This document shows positions 6,201 through 15,231 of a stretch of 34,990 nucleotides of DNA, in pieces; positions within the stretch are counted from its first letter, which is position 1, and the number at the start of each line of letters is the position of its first letter. Made by a program: the position numbers and the translations under genes. Below the pieces are notes generated by a model. The model saw nothing but the letters and a program-made list of their open reading frames with translations, did not search any database and was not told the origin of the DNA. Source of the DNA: a virus. Location of the stretch: IMG/VR virus record IMGVR_UViG_3300023272_000085, positions 1-34,990 of that record; one strand, given 5' to 3'.

Positions 6201-8047
6201 GCTGCCTCACTGAGCTGGCTGACAAAACGTTTGATGGGTCCGAGCCTCGTCGAGTCCCTGACGTCCTTGACGGGTCCACGTCTTCCAGGAGGCACGGGCG
6301 GATTGCCGGGCTTGATGAGCTCGACCGTGAGGCTCTCGCTGATCGCCACAGCATCGACGGCTGCCCGGATGTAGTCGGCTTCAGTCAGCAGATCGTCGGC
6401 CGCGCTCACGGCGTCGCTGACCGTCACAGCGATGACCGCCGGAAGGACCAGCTCGACCGTGAGCTCGTCCGTGAGCGTTAGGGTGTCGTTGGCGGCTCGC
6501 CCAACGACCAACGCCAGGGTCATGGCATCGAGGACCGAAAGGGCATCGGCGGCCGTCCTCGCCACCTCCAGGCCGGCTGTTGCCGCGTCGGAGGTGGCGA
6601 CCGCGTCCGAACCTGCGCGCAGGTAGTCCGCCGTCCGTAGGAGGGCATCGCTAACCGCCACCGAATCGCTGACCGACACGCTGATCAGGCTCGGGGTGAC
6701 GAGCTGCGCGTCCGTGTCGTCGGTGGCGACAACCGAATCCGTGAGGGCCCGAACGTAGTTGGCCGCCACTGAGAGGGCATCGGTCGTTGAGCCCGCGTCG
6801 GAAAGGGTGCGCCCGTATTCAAGTGAGCTTGATCCACTGTCGGTCGTGGCCGCCGTGTCGCTGGCCGTACGAGCGTACGTGAGCTCAAGCAAGCTTGAAT
6901 CGGTGGCCGTAGCGGCGTCTGAACCGGTGCGGCCGTAAGTGGCCTCAAGGACGATTGAGTCCGCCGCGGTATTCGTGTCACTGACCGCTACATTGAGAAT
7001 GCTGGGGGTGACGACCTGTGCGTCGATCGAATCTGAGGTGACGATCGACTCAGCGAGGATGCGGCCGTAGGTGGCCGCCCGGACGATTGAGTCCGACGTG
7101 CTGACCGAATCACTGGCAGCTCTCCCGTATTCGATCCCAAGGGTCAGCGAATCCGTGGTCGAGGCGGTGTCAGTTCCCGAGCGGCCGAACTCGGCACCCC
7201 TGGAGGCAGCATCGCCGACCGAAGCTGTATCGCCAAGGGCCCGGCCGAAGCCGACACTCCTCGAAGTGGCGTCGGTGACCGAGCAGGCATCGGCCGGGCT
7301 GTAGAGGTCCCATTCCGCCGCATCAGCGAGCCCAACCGTATCAGGTCCTACCTCGACATCGACGGTCGTCCCTCCGCTCGACTCGGCCGGCTCGGTTGCC
7401 GCATCCTGGAGGGTGCCGGTCACCGTCCAGTTGCCGGCCGTGCCGCCATTGGTCGCCGCTGTCGATGCACTCAGCAGCCGCAACCAATGCAGGGTCGTCC
7501 CTGCCGGAACGCTATTCAGGTTCTGGGACGCAGCCAAAAGTGCCGCGTCCGAAAGGTCCGCTTCTTGGACGAAGTAGTGACGGGTATCGGAGTCGACGGC
7601 GTGTTCACCAAACTGGTCGGACCCAATGTGCAACCCGCCGCCCACGGCTAGGATCTGGGTCGAGAGCGAAAGCGTGGTGGTCGTCCACGTGGTGTCGCCC
7701 TCCCGCCTAATGCTGATCCTGTAGTCGCCCGATCCGGGAGCGTGACGCCAAGCAACGCATGCCCAATCGGTATCGGAACCTGTCAGGATAGGGGTCTGCT
7801 GAAGTTCAGCGGCCCCAAGACGGAACGCCACGGCCGCCAAGGTCGTGTTGCCACTGATCCCGACGTCGAGCAGCAATCCCTCGGACGATCCGCCGGTGGT
7901 GCCCAGGCCAAGAATAATGTTCTCGGCACCCCCGCCGTACTCACCCGAGTTGAGCTTAATCCAGCTGCAAATGGTGAACGCGCCCGTCATCGTGGGCAAC
8001 GTGGTGGTGCTGAGAAAGTCCCCGTTCGTATGGCGAACGCTGGTCAT
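6197..8047 (-). CDS. LamG-like tail fibre or adhesin with 16 short repeats
   Basis: A 616-aa protein. Residues about 1-215 form a LamG/concanavalin-like lectin domain (FTICSWIKLNSGEYGGG, VAWRHAPGSGDYRISIRR, LHIGSDQF), typical of carbohydrate-binding fibre proteins. Residues about 252-580 are 16 tandem repeats with a 20-residue period, built on SD-x-x-x-x-x-D and an aromatic-x-R ending (for example SDSVSTSDSIVRAATYGRIL), with longer 24-residue units interspersed. The last 36 residues are Pro/Arg-rich. No signal peptide. It lies between a jelly-roll-like gene and small virion genes, so a receptor-binding distal fibre is the best interpretation. Confidence 0.75.
   Translation of the reverse strand: MTSVRHTNGDFLSTTTLPTMTGAFTICSWIKLNSGEYGGGAENIILGLGTTGGSSEGLLLDVGISGNTTLAAVAFRLGAAELQQTPILTGSDTDWACVAWRHAPGSGDYRISIRREGDTTWTTTTLSLSTQILAVGGGLHIGSDQFGEHAVDSDTRHYFVQEADLSDAALLAASQNLNSVPAGTTLHWLRLLSASTAATNGGTAGNWTVTGTLQDAATEPAESSGGTTVDVEVGPDTVGLADAAEWDLYSPADACSVTDATSRSVGFGRALGDTASVGDAASRGAEFGRSGTDTASTTDSLTLGIEYGRAASDSVSTSDSIVRAATYGRILAESIVTSDSIDAQVVTPSILNVAVSDTNTAADSIVLEATYGRTGSDAATATDSSLLELTYARTASDTAATTDSGSSSLEYGRTLSDAGSTTDALSVAANYVRALTDSVVATDDTDAQLVTPSLISVSVSDSVAVSDALLRTADYLRAGSDAVATSDAATAGLEVARTAADALSVLDAMTLALVVGRAANDTLTLTDELTVELVLPAVIAVTVSDAVSAADDLLTEADYIRAAVDAVAISESLTVELIKPGNPPVPPGRRGPVKDVRDSTRLGPIKRFVSQLSEAA
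6308..7294 (-). repeat. Protein-level tandem repeat, 16 units of 20 or 24 residues
   Basis: Units begin with (S/T/G/A)D and most end with YGR or a variant (FGR, YAR, YVR, YLR, VGR) plus two residues. Twelve units are 20 residues. Units 5, 10 and 14 are 24 residues and end in hydrophobic VTPS(I/L)xxVxV-like strands; unit 16 is cut short. The DNA is not exactly repeated, so the array is old and under selection at protein level. Confidence 0.8.
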
Positions 8048-8751
8048 GGCAGCTCCACGGCGGTGAAGTCAGTGAGGGCCCACTGGTTGAGCGAGCCGCT
8101 ACCCGACGTCTTGAAGGCGCCAATTCCTGGACACCCTGTGGTCCACATCGCTCCGCCTGAGTTGCGAGTGTCGGCGGCACTTCCGCTGCCATCCCCACCG
8201 TTGACCGCTACGAAGCCGTTGCCGTCATTTCGGTTCACAGCAACAGAGATCACATTGCCGATGCAACGAGTCCTGAACTTGTACCCACTGCTGACCCCAC
8301 CGTTCACGTAATACGTGCCGGTGGCGATCATGTACGTGAAACTAGGGAGCGTCGTATCGCCATCCCACGAGATAATGTCGACGTAGCTGCCGTCGTGGGC
8401 AACGTTGATCTCGTAGCAATGAACGATGCTCGACGAATCGGTGCACCGATGGAGGTGCTCGATCTCCATGATGCCGGAGGTCGACCCCTTGAAGACGGTG
8501 GTGACGACCTCGGTGTTGGCCGCCCAAACCCCGTTCACGTAGGCGTAGCTGTCGTCATACGCTCCGCCCACCTGGGTGCCGTACGCAACGCCCCCAGAGG
8601 TCCGCATGCGGGTGCGGTTCGTATCCCGGCTCGACCAGTTGCCGGACTCCGAGATGGGGTTCTCGGTAAGCCCGAAGCTGGTGCTGTAGCTACGTGGCGC
8701 CACCCAATCGCGTGACGACCGGTGGTTAAGATCAACCTCGATCAGAGCCAT
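8044..8751 (-). CDS. Jelly-roll/LamG-like virion protein
   Basis: I take the ATG at 8751 (MALIEVDL) over a GTG at 8760. The 235-aa product is almost all beta: NWSSRDTNRTRMRTSGG, EVVTTVFKGSTSGIMEIEH, YKFRTRCIGNVISVAVNRN, GCPGIGAFKTSGSGSLNQWA. This is the pattern of a concanavalin-like sandwich, where the last strands describe 'difference in position' display typical of fibre or host glycan-binding proteins. Its stop overlaps the start of the LamG/repeat gene (ATGA). Predicted role: part of the tail fibre or capsid-surface adhesion apparatus. Confidence 0.6.
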   Translation of the reverse strand: MALIEVDLNHRSSRDWVAPRSYSTSFGLTENPISESGNWSSRDTNRTRMRTSGGVAYGTQVGGAYDDSYAYVNGVWAANTEVVTTVFKGSTSGIMEIEHLHRCTDSSSIVHCYEINVAHDGSYVDIISWDGDTTLPSFTYMIATGTYYVNGGVSSGYKFRTRCIGNVISVAVNRNDGNGFVAVNGGDGSGSAADTRNSGGAMWTTGCPGIGAFKTSGSGSLNQWALTDFTAVELP

Positions 8752-8839
8752 CGGACGCACCCCCGCCCTTGCTGTCGATCAGCAGGTCGAACAATGAACC
8801 CTCGAATGTGCGCACCCATCGGGCCCCCGGAATCAGCAA
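8732..8839 (-). CDS. Possible small protein between fibre genes, 35 aa
   Basis: In the 128-base gap 8752-8879 a frame without ATG reads LLIPGARWVRTFEGSLFDLL and then IDSKGGGASDGSDRG before its TGA at 8732, overlapping the next gene by 20 bases. A TTG at 8839 or a GTG at 8815 could start it. The residue make-up is clearly protein-like and the overlap matches the operon style, but the start is weak and a hairpin lies just upstream. Confidence 0.3.
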   Translation of the reverse strand: MLIPGARWVRTFEGSLFDLLIDSKGGGASDGSDRG

Positions 8840-8840
8840 T

Positions 8841-8862
8841 AGTGCTCGGCCCCCCGAGCACT
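8841..8862 (-). terminator. Perfect 9-bp hairpin between fibre genes
   Basis: AGTGCTCGG and CCGAGCACT pair perfectly around a 4-base loop. On the minus strand the hairpin follows the stop of the 162-aa gene by 17 bases. The bases after it (ATTGCTGATT) are not a strong U tract, so it may be an mRNA processing or stability element or a weak attenuator rather than a full terminator. Confidence 0.45.
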
Positions 8863-8879
8863 GGGATCAACTTACCGAT

Positions 8880-9365
8880 TCAAGTGATCCGGCAACGGTA
8901 GGTTATTTTGAGCTTGTCCGCTTGGGTCTTCGAAACGGCGGTGAACACCGACCTAGAGAGAGCCGAACCGCCCGGTGAAGTGCGCTGATTCATCACCACC
9001 ACTTCGCGGATGTTGGTCGCGCTCTTGGTGCCAGCACCGCTCTGGTAGCTAACCACCCACTGAAATGTCCTCGTACCCGACAGCAAGGTGAAGTCGCTGA
9101 CGGTGCGGAGCGTGCCGGTCACCGGGCTAAGCACATTTGTCTGCCCACTCGCAGCGGCAGCGGCGCTTGTGCCAATGCGCATGAACTTGAAGAGCTTGGT
9201 TTGAAGACCAGTAGCGTTGCGCCACAGCTGACGCTTGCCCGTGTTGACCACCAAGTTCGGAGCAACCCTGCGTTGGATCACTTCGGGGCCGTTTTTGCCG
9301 TCACGGATCACTTCGATCGTGTAGATGCCCTGTGCAGATACTTCGTCGCTGTTGTCGGTGTTCAT
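8880..9365 (-). CDS. Beta-rich tail-fibre-associated protein, 161 aa
   Basis: I choose the ATG at 9365 because AAAGGA lies six bases before it; an ATG at 9383 also overlaps the upstream TGA (ATGA). The sequence resembles small phage tail-associated proteins that carry an 'APNLVVNTGK' segment followed by FMRIGTSAAAA and a 'TLLSGTRTFQWVVSYQSG' strand pair, then a V-x-V-M-N beta segment. In other phages such proteins sit next to tail fibre genes and are probably fibre or neck components. No enzymatic motif. Confidence 0.6.
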   Translation of the reverse strand: MNTDNSDEVSAQGIYTIEVIRDGKNGPEVIQRRVAPNLVVNTGKRQLWRNATGLQTKLFKFMRIGTSAAAAASGQTNVLSPVTGTLRTVSDFTLLSGTRTFQWVVSYQSGAGTKSATNIREVVVMNQRTSPGGSALSRSVFTAVSKTQADKLKITYRCRIT

Positions 9366-9379
9366 TCTGTTTCCTTTGT

Positions 9380-12178
9380 TCATGGCGAATAGAAGGCATT
9401 GACGGCCTTCAGCCGCATTCCGGATTGCCCCGTTTCGTCGTTGATCCGCAGCCAAGCAGTCCTGGCGTTCGCGATCGTCAATGGGGTTCCAAGCGTCAAG
9501 ACAAGCGTGTGATCGACCTCGTAAGCGGCTGTATTATTCGTCGCGTCGACGTACGAGCCGGCTAAGCCGGCCGTGGTGTGGGGGTACGGGCTCGTGACGT
9601 ACACTTGGACGAAGGGCATGCCTGCGGGCATGACACCGCCGTGAGTAGCTGCCGGCTCGATCGAAGCCGTAACCATTGTCAGCGCCAACCCTGGATAGAG
9701 AGGTATCGCGATGCCCATCGCGCCACCCACACCGTTTCCGCTGTAGTCATCGCCGATTCCGCCATACCAGCCAGCGGTGCCTAGCAACGGGATGATCGGA
9801 ATGCTGATGCCGTAGTACGCTGCCGCCTGAGCTGCGTTTAGTGCGTCAAGTGCGTCTGAGACAGTCGGACCGGAAACAGTTGCGGATTGATTCGCTACGT
9901 GGTCGCTGCCCTGAGTGTTTGCTCTCTGGGTCAGAGAAAACTCGTCGGCGCCGCCACCCGACGCCACGCAAACCAAGTCGTAGAAAACCCAAAGCGAGTC
10001 AACCTGAGTGCCGCCGGACGGAATGTTTACGTTGGCCCCGCTGCCAGCGAACGTGTGTGTGGTCCCGCCCATAACCACGAACGAGACCTTGTCGCGTGGC
10101 GTGAATATACCAGCCGGCACGGTGATCGCAGAGTTAGCTACCAGCCTGATCAGAGTGTTAACGTCGCTCGCTTGGAGCGTATAGCTGCCAGACTTGCTCT
10201 GAACCGAAGTGTAGCCAATCGGGCCGGTAGCTCCGGTCGCCCCCGTCGGACCAGTGGGTCCCGTTGTGCCGGTTGCCCCGGTAAGACCTGTTGGCCCCGT
10301 CAATCCGGTGGCACCTGTGGGGCCAGTTGGCCCCGTCGCTCCTACGGCACCGTTCGAGCCATTGGTTCCGGTTGCCCCTGTCGGGCCCGTTGTTCCAGTT
10401 GGTCCGGTTGGTCCTGTGAGGCCGATCGGTCCTGTGAGACCGATGGAACCAGTGGCCCCTGTTGCACCCGTCGGTCCTGTGGGGCCGGCCGCTCCGGTGG
10501 CGCCGGTCGGACCCGTTGCGCCAGTAGGTCCCGTAGCTCCGGTGAGATCATAGACAGTGGCCGGCGATGTGTCGCCAACACACGCCACGTCGTACGTTGG
10601 CTGGACGAAGTATTGGTAGGTTGCGTAATTGCGCGTCGGTGACCGCATTGGGGTGACGGCCGCGATCGTAGGCAACAAACCAAAGACCGCTCGCCCGCTC
10701 GCAAAGAAATAGAGCCCGTAACCAGTTGATCCGGTAACGCCCCAGAGCCGCAGCCCAAAACCCTGAGTAAAGATAGAGCCTGGACCAACCGTCAAGCACT
10801 GCACGCAGCGCTCGAACTGCATGCCGTACGATGACGAGCTTCCTGTCCAGTCCAAACTGAGCGAGACTGCGCAGTCATAAAACTGAAGACCCCCGTCGGT
10901 GATGCAATCACCACCGGAGAAATTGATCTTCGTCTTGGAGAAAAGGTAGTTGTTGATTAGGTAATTGCCGCCGAGGAACTCAATGTATCCGCCCGCACAA
11001 AACCACCTACCTTGGCAGCGCAAGAAGCCAGCGTAGGCGTGTACGGACGAGCTAAACCCTCCCGTGCATGCATCAAACAAGACGCTAAATACGTTATCGG
11101 CCCAGCACTCGTACGCGATGTCACCCGCGAAGTTCCTCAGGGTTACTCCCGCGTCGTAGCCGATCGCGCGTACATCGACTGCGCTTAGGGTCGCTGTATT
11201 TGTGTCGACGACGACGACATCACCAGCAGTGAGGTCGCATTGAATGCCACGATTTGCGCCAGCTTTGTGCCAGTGCGTGACGAAGGCATGCTGTGCATCG
11301 CCATCAAGCTCTTGGACGAAAGCAACCGCTCCGACCTGCGAACCCGAGACGCACCGAAGCATCTGGCCAACCACGAACGTTCCAGAGGCCGTGGCGATGC
11401 GTCCGCGAGTTCCGCCTCCGGTCGTTGTCCCGGGCACGGTGTTGGTGACCGAGCTCAACGTGATGTTGGACCCACTCGTAACCGCACCTTGGATCGTCAA
11501 CCGGAAGGCGCCAGCGATTGCGACACGAATCCGATCAGCTCCCGCGTACGTCCCGGCCGCAACGTGGAGGGTGGTTGCCTGACCTAGGGTTCGGGTCGCG
11601 CCATTGGGGCAAAGCCGGTTCGAAAACTCCAACAGAGTTGCCAGTGCAGTCCCGGCTGTTTCCCCATCGTTGTCGTCCGAACCGGTTGCTTGGTTGACGT
11701 ACCAAGCGGATTGAAATGCGAGATTCGGATTGGAGTCGATCGCCCGCCACGTCGTCAGGTCCGGCCCCAAGGAGTAGTAGACCTGCGTCGACTGGCTGTA
11801 GACGACCATCCCCTCGTGGCGGGACTCGATCGGGATTGCATTGCGTGCGGCGTTGTCGGCCACGACCACGAAGTTGCTCTCGGTACCGCCTCCACCTCCG
11901 CCGTCAGCTTGGCCAACTGCGATCACCCTTGCGAGTGACGGCACGGTAGTCCCCGCCGATACGCATCCCGCGCCCCCAACATTGATGAGCCGCACCCGAT
12001 TGACGTCGAGGATGCGATCGATCGTGTAGAACCCACCCCCGGCTACGTAGACCGAGATGTCGAGCGGCATCCAGTTGCTGGAGTCGACGCTGACCACCAC
12101 AGGCTCGCCGATCGTAGGCTGCACGTAAGCGGCCTGCGTCGACGTAAACGCCGTGAGCTGTTGATCGAGGAAGCTCAC
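9380..12178 (-). CDS. Large tail fibre with beta-helix-like shaft and collagen repeat
   Basis: GTG at 12178 overlaps the upstream TGA (GTGA) and gives about 932 residues starting [10 protein letters not shown]. An N-terminal attachment part and a Gly-rich hinge ([12 protein letters not shown]) lead into a stretch of about residues 165-540 with the short turns of a right-handed beta-helix ([39 protein letters not shown]), as in tailspike-type proteins. Residues 547-654 are 36 uninterrupted Gly-X-Y triplets, mostly GPT and GAT. A short beta domain ([15 protein letters not shown]) and a C-terminal domain follow. This is the main host-recognition fibre. Confidence 0.8.
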   Translation of the reverse strand: MSFLDQQLTAFTSTQAAYVQPTIGEPVVVSVDSSNWMPLDISVYVAGGGFYTIDRILDVNRVRLINVGGAGCVSAGTTVPSLARVIAVGQADGGGGGGTESNFVVVADNAARNAIPIESRHEGMVVYSQSTQVYYSLGPDLTTWRAIDSNPNLAFQSAWYVNQATGSDDNDGETAGTALATLLEFSNRLCPNGATRTLGQATTLHVAAGTYAGADRIRVAIAGAFRLTIQGAVTSGSNITLSSVTNTVPGTTTGGGTRGRIATASGTFVVGQMLRCVSGSQVGAVAFVQELDGDAQHAFVTHWHKAGANRGIQCDLTAGDVVVVDTNTATLSAVDVRAIGYDAGVTLRNFAGDIAYECWADNVFSVLFDACTGGFSSSVHAYAGFLRCQGRWFCAGGYIEFLGGNYLINNYLFSKTKINFSGGDCITDGGLQFYDCAVSLSLDWTGSSSSYGMQFERCVQCLTVGPGSIFTQGFGLRLWGVTGSTGYGLYFFASGRAVFGLLPTIAAVTPMRSPTRNYATYQYFVQPTYDVACVGDTSPATVYDLTGATGPTGATGPTGATGAAGPTGPTGATGATGSIGLTGPIGLTGPTGPTGTTGPTGATGTNGSNGAVGATGPTGPTGATGLTGPTGLTGATGTTGPTGPTGATGATGPIGYTSVQSKSGSYTLQASDVNTLIRLVANSAITVPAGIFTPRDKVSFVVMGGTTHTFAGSGANVNIPSGGTQVDSLWVFYDLVCVASGGGADEFSLTQRANTQGSDHVANQSATVSGPTVSDALDALNAAQAAAYYGISIPIIPLLGTAGWYGGIGDDYSGNGVGGAMGIAIPLYPGLALTMVTASIEPAATHGGVMPAGMPFVQVYVTSPYPHTTAGLAGSYVDATNNTAAYEVDHTLVLTLGTPLTIANARTAWLRINDETGQSGMRLKAVNAFYSP
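10217..10540 (-). repeat. Collagen-like Gly-X-Y repeat, 36 triplets
   Basis: Thirty-six perfect Gly-X-Y triplets without interruption; X is mostly Ala, Pro or Leu and Y is almost always Thr. Threonine-rich collagen repeats are known in phage fibres and spore surface proteins, where they form trimeric rods. The antisense strand carries a misleading open frame of Gly-Pro-Val repeats. Confidence 0.9.
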
Positions 12179-12759
12179 GGGCGCCAAGCGTAGTCGATGA
12201 CATCCCAAGATCCGTCGTAAGCAATTGTGGCCCCGCGGATGGAGCCGCTGCTGTTTACGATCGTCGCAATGGTGTTGCCCGCTACGTCCTTGATGATGAT
12301 GGCGTTGCTCTGGGGATTAACCAGCTTCATGACCCATTGACGATCAGCCGATCCGGATGGCGGGGTCTCAACTTGCCAGATGACGCCGGTTCCCACTGGA
12401 CTGCCGAATCCGCCCGGGTAGACGTGCTCAGCGTAATAGGGGATTACCTTCGTGCCAGACGATGAGCAGTCCGGTGAAGAGACCCAATGCCGGCCCCTGA
12501 CGGCGCCAGCTAGGTGCACGTCGCCGCCGTCGGTCGGTGAATCAATGACCGTACCGTTCAGGGTGAGCGTCTTGGTGGTCGGGGTTGTGATCGCAGCGTC
12601 ACCGTTCGCGAAGTCGTAAACGGGCTTGAGCGCTCTCGTCCGATTGGCGACCGATTGAAGCGCTGGCACCAAGGAGGCGGCCGTCTCATCGTCGAGCCCG
12701 TCCTGCGGGACAATGACCTGCGGATCGAACGTAGCGGCTTCGGTGAGCGGAGTAGCCAT
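12175..12759 (-). CDS. Tail/baseplate-associated protein upstream of the fibre
   Basis: The ATG at 12759 is preceded by the start-associated motif (12766-12778) and a G-run. The 194-aa protein begins with a helical segment ([26 protein letters not shown]) of a type often found at the N-termini of phage tail-fibre connectors, followed by a beta domain ending [20 protein letters not shown], a motif typical of fibre proteins that describe surface values in tail fibre tips. GTGA coupling joins it to the large fibre gene. Likely links baseplate and fibre. Confidence 0.6.
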   Translation of the reverse strand: MATPLTEAATFDPQVIVPQDGLDDETAASLVPALQSVANRTRALKPVYDFANGDAAITTPTTKTLTLNGTVIDSPTDGGDVHLAGAVRGRHWVSSPDCSSSGTKVIPYYAEHVYPGGFGSPVGTGVIWQVETPPSGSADRQWVMKLVNPQSNAIIIKDVAGNTIATIVNSSGSIRGATIAYDGSWDVIDYAWRP

Positions 12760-12765
12760 CACCCC

Positions 12766-12778
12766 CACTGGAGTGCGA
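12766..12778 (-). promoter_or_regulatory. Start-associated motif, copy 1 (fibre module)
   Basis: Sense TCGCACTCCAGTG followed by GGGGTG and the ATG at 12759. It fills the 27-base gap after the tail protein I-like gene. Confidence 0.7.
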
Positions 12779-12786
12779 TCAAGCCC

Positions 12787-13527
12787 TCAGATGCCGATCG
12801 GGATGCGGATCACTTTGCCGCCAGCGCCCCATTTGCCGCCGCCCGACCCCCACTTCCTTGGCGGGTAGCCCCAAACCCGACGACCGGGGCTTAGTAGGAC
12901 GATCACGCCCCTACAATGCGCGGCGTTCCATTCGGTCGGCACGAGCACGAGGTCACGAACTTGAGCGGGTGAAAGGCTCCCGGGAGCGACGCCCCAAAGA
13001 TTACCGTTGCCGCCCCAATTGGCTCCAGACGCGCCCCACAAGCCCAGAGGATTGATGGCAGTGGGCCAGTGATAGATCAACGTCCAGCGAGCCCATTGAG
13101 GCAGGTTGATGGAGCCGAAGTCCACATCGTCTCTGGTGATCGTGCCATCCGTCGCGAGCGAATAGCGCCGCCCGGTTGGATAGATGAGCTCGATCGGAAA
13201 CGGGGCTTGGGCAAAGTAGGCGTGAAGCTGAGCCAAGAGCGAGTACGGATTGCCTCGCGTCAGATGATCGTCGAGCCAGCGCCGTAGCCTCGGGGCGTAC
13301 ACGGAATCGGGCTCGACACTGCCGCGCCGGATCTTCCGGTCGCTACCTAGAAGCGCTAGAGCGTCTGGCCTCGCTTCGTTGGGAAATCGAGCTTTGACCG
13401 CCTCGGTGGTGGCATCGCCCAAAGCATCAAACTGGATCCCGAGGGCGTTGGCGATCTTTTGCGCTAGGCCGTTGCGGAGCCACCACGGCAAGATTTGGAG
13501 CAGTGTATCGCGGAAGGTGGTGAGCAT
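12787..13527 (-). CDS. Phage tail protein I-like (baseplate wedge)
   Basis: The 246-aa product follows baseplate J directly (stop and start share one base), the standard place of the P2 gpI/Mu gp48-like wedge protein. Early residues form a hydrophobic helix pair (LLQILPWWLRNGLAQKIANA), then DALALLGSDRKIRRG and ESVYAPRLRRWLDDHLTRGNPY-like segments common to this group. The C-terminus is rich in Trp and Gly (GLWGASGANWGGNGNLWG). It probably bridges baseplate wedge and fibres. Confidence 0.65.
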   Translation of the reverse strand: MLTTFRDTLLQILPWWLRNGLAQKIANALGIQFDALGDATTEAVKARFPNEARPDALALLGSDRKIRRGSVEPDSVYAPRLRRWLDDHLTRGNPYSLLAQLHAYFAQAPFPIELIYPTGRRYSLATDGTITRDDVDFGSINLPQWARWTLIYHWPTAINPLGLWGASGANWGGNGNLWGVAPGSLSPAQVRDLVLVPTEWNAAHCRGVIVLLSPGRRVWGYPPRKWGSGGGKWGAGGKVIRIPIGI

Positions 13528-14726
13528 CAGAGCCCCGGTGGTTTGAGCTGGATGACCGTGCCGTTCACTGCCCCGATGGTCGGCACCTCATCGGGACCTA
13601 GGAGGAAATCGCCGGAAGGTGTCGCGATCTCGACCTTCATGGGCAAAAGCGCAACTCCCTGAGGGGTCACGGCTCCGCCGATCGCGGACTCGATGGCCGA
13701 GAAATAGATCCTGCCGCTCGTGACCCCGATCAGGTTTCCACCGATCGGCTGATTGGCGATGAAGGTCGCGAGGTTGGCTTGGACGACGTCCTTGATCTGC
13801 TGCTCGGTCAGGCCGGACGTGTTGTAGAGCCAAATCGTGTAGGTGATGTCGACCTGCGCCTCGATGGCCGAGAACGTGTTGAGCGTGACGGCGAGCGGAG
13901 CGGCCTTCCGCTGCATGGCGTCATCCACGATGCCCAAAGGGGTCGCGAGGTTTCCGATCGTTCCGTCAACTCCACCATCAGCCTTGCCGAGGTAAACGTT
14001 GACGTTTCCGTACCCGTCGTTCGTGACCCGAACTCGCGTGATACCGAGAGAGCTCCCGTTGGCATCCACGGCCGAACGCGCCACGAAGGCATAGGCATCT
14101 GATGGCCCGTTGGGGCTCAGACTTCCGAGCTTGTCGAGGCAACGCTGACGAATCGAAGGGTCCGATTCCGCGTCGGTTCCGATCGCTGCTGTGTCGTTGG
14201 TGACGGTGACGTTGGGCGAGAGGCCCGCAGTCTGAAACTGGCTGATCTCACCCGGGTACGAGGTGCCAGCCGAGCCGGCCGTGTACGCTTGGACGATTAC
14301 GTCCTCGACGGTCGCGCCGCTGCCGATCGTGACCGACTCGACGTTAAAGTACGCTTGATGGGTGGTCGGGTTCAGGATCTGGAGGTCGCCGGGGTCGAAT
14401 GAATAGACCCCGCCCCCCGAATTCACGAACGTGACGGCAGTGGTGGCAAAGGTGGCGGGGATGCGCTCGACAGCAAAGACCTCCCTAGCGACATTCGTCA
14501 GCCAGTCGCCGGTAGCGGTCGACAGAAAGCCCGATTGAGCCAGCAGGGCCGTGAGGTTGCTGAGCCCCGAGGCGACGACCGCCACACCAGCGATCAGTGT
14601 TCGGACTACGGAGCCGGGCTTCCACGCGGTGGTGGTGACGCCCGTGGCGGCAAGGACGCTGTAGATCGATCGCTTTACGTCATCGACCGAGAGCGGCTTG
14701 GTGAGTTCAGCGAGGGAGAGCGGCAC
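13527..14726 (-). CDS. Baseplate J-like protein
   Basis: It starts with GTG at 14726, right after the start-associated motif. The 399-aa sequence has the baseplate J layout: an N-terminal helical part (KPGSVVRTLIAGVAVVASGL), the 'FLSTATGDWLTNVAREVFAV' segment, the 'AGTSYPGEISQF' turn and the C-terminal 'VDITYTIWL' and 'GGNLIGVTSGRIYFSAIESA' strands. Baseplate J forms the wedge that triggers sheath contraction. Length is normal for P2/Mu-type J. It sits between gp25-like and gpI-like genes, as expected. Confidence 0.85.
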   Translation of the reverse strand: MPLSLAELTKPLSVDDVKRSIYSVLAATGVTTTAWKPGSVVRTLIAGVAVVASGLSNLTALLAQSGFLSTATGDWLTNVAREVFAVERIPATFATTAVTFVNSGGGVYSFDPGDLQILNPTTHQAYFNVESVTIGSGATVEDVIVQAYTAGSAGTSYPGEISQFQTAGLSPNVTVTNDTAAIGTDAESDPSIRQRCLDKLGSLSPNGPSDAYAFVARSAVDANGSSLGITRVRVTNDGYGNVNVYLGKADGGVDGTIGNLATPLGIVDDAMQRKAAPLAVTLNTFSAIEAQVDITYTIWLYNTSGLTEQQIKDVVQANLATFIANQPIGGNLIGVTSGRIYFSAIESAIGGAVTPQGVALLPMKVEIATPSGDFLLGPDEVPTIGAVNGTVIQLKPPGL

Positions 14727-14730
14727 CCCC

Positions 14731-14743
14731 CACTGGAGTGCGA
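14731..14743 (-). promoter_or_regulatory. Start-associated motif, copy 2 (baseplate J)
   Basis: Sense TCGCACTCCAGTG, then GGGG and the GTG start of baseplate J at 14726. It occupies most of the 19-base gap after the gp25-like gene. Confidence 0.7.
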
Positions 14744-14745
14744 TG

Positions 14746-15231
14746 TCACGTCATCGCGGCGTTGATGGCCTCTAGCAAAGCCTCGCCATCAACCACGCTC
14801 ACGACGAGGCTAAAGGTCGTGAGCGCCGGGTCTGCGGGCGTGATCAGGATCGTGATCCGGTACGTGGACGGGAGCTCGAACGTCATGCTGACCGCCACAT
14901 CGACGATGCGGTCATCCTTGCGGAGTTCGCTCGCCATCTGACCGGACCAGCTTTGAATTTGCTGCGGGCTTTGCGGTTTGTTCAGCGCGGCCCGGATGTC
15001 GATTCCGTAGCTTGGATCATCGATCAGGCTAAGCCGCGCTGTCGTGATTCGATGAAATGAGTCTTGGGCCAGGCTCTCGATTGTGGCCGGGTCCGTCTCG
15101 GTCAAGTAGGGGTCGAGATCGGTGACACACACGAGGTCGACGCCGTAGCCGAGAGGCGGTACGGGCGTGCTGGACTGCCGAGTAAGAGCTGCGATTTCGG
15201 CCGCAATCATTTGGCGAACAATGTCGGTCAT
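14746..15231 (-). CDS. gp25/gpW-like baseplate wedge protein
   Basis: A 161-aa protein whose central region carries DLDPYLTETDPATIESLAQ, then RLSLIDDPSYGIDIRAALNK, a pattern seen in small baseplate wedge proteins located just before J. The C-terminus forms strands (YRITILITPADPALTTFSLV). It overlaps the upstream gene by ATGA. In the contractile system this protein joins the sheath base to the hub. Assignment rests on motif pattern and gene order. Confidence 0.65.
   Translation of the reverse strand: MTDIVRQMIAAEIAALTRQSSTPVPPLGYGVDLVCVTDLDPYLTETDPATIESLAQDSFHRITTARLSLIDDPSYGIDIRAALNKPQSPQQIQSWSGQMASELRKDDRIVDVAVSMTFELPSTYRITILITPADPALTTFSLVVSVVDGEALLEAINAAMT

Noticed and set aside
6308-7294. 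A CRISPR array
   Set aside because: The periodicity is at protein level only; DNA repeats are not conserved and there are no spacers.
7071-7304. Plus-strand open frame rich in Glu, Pro and Ser
   Set aside because: Antisense shadow of the 20-residue protein repeat.
10254-10553. Plus-strand frame of Gly-Pro-Val repeats
   Set aside because: It is the antisense reading of the collagen repeat of the fibre gene.
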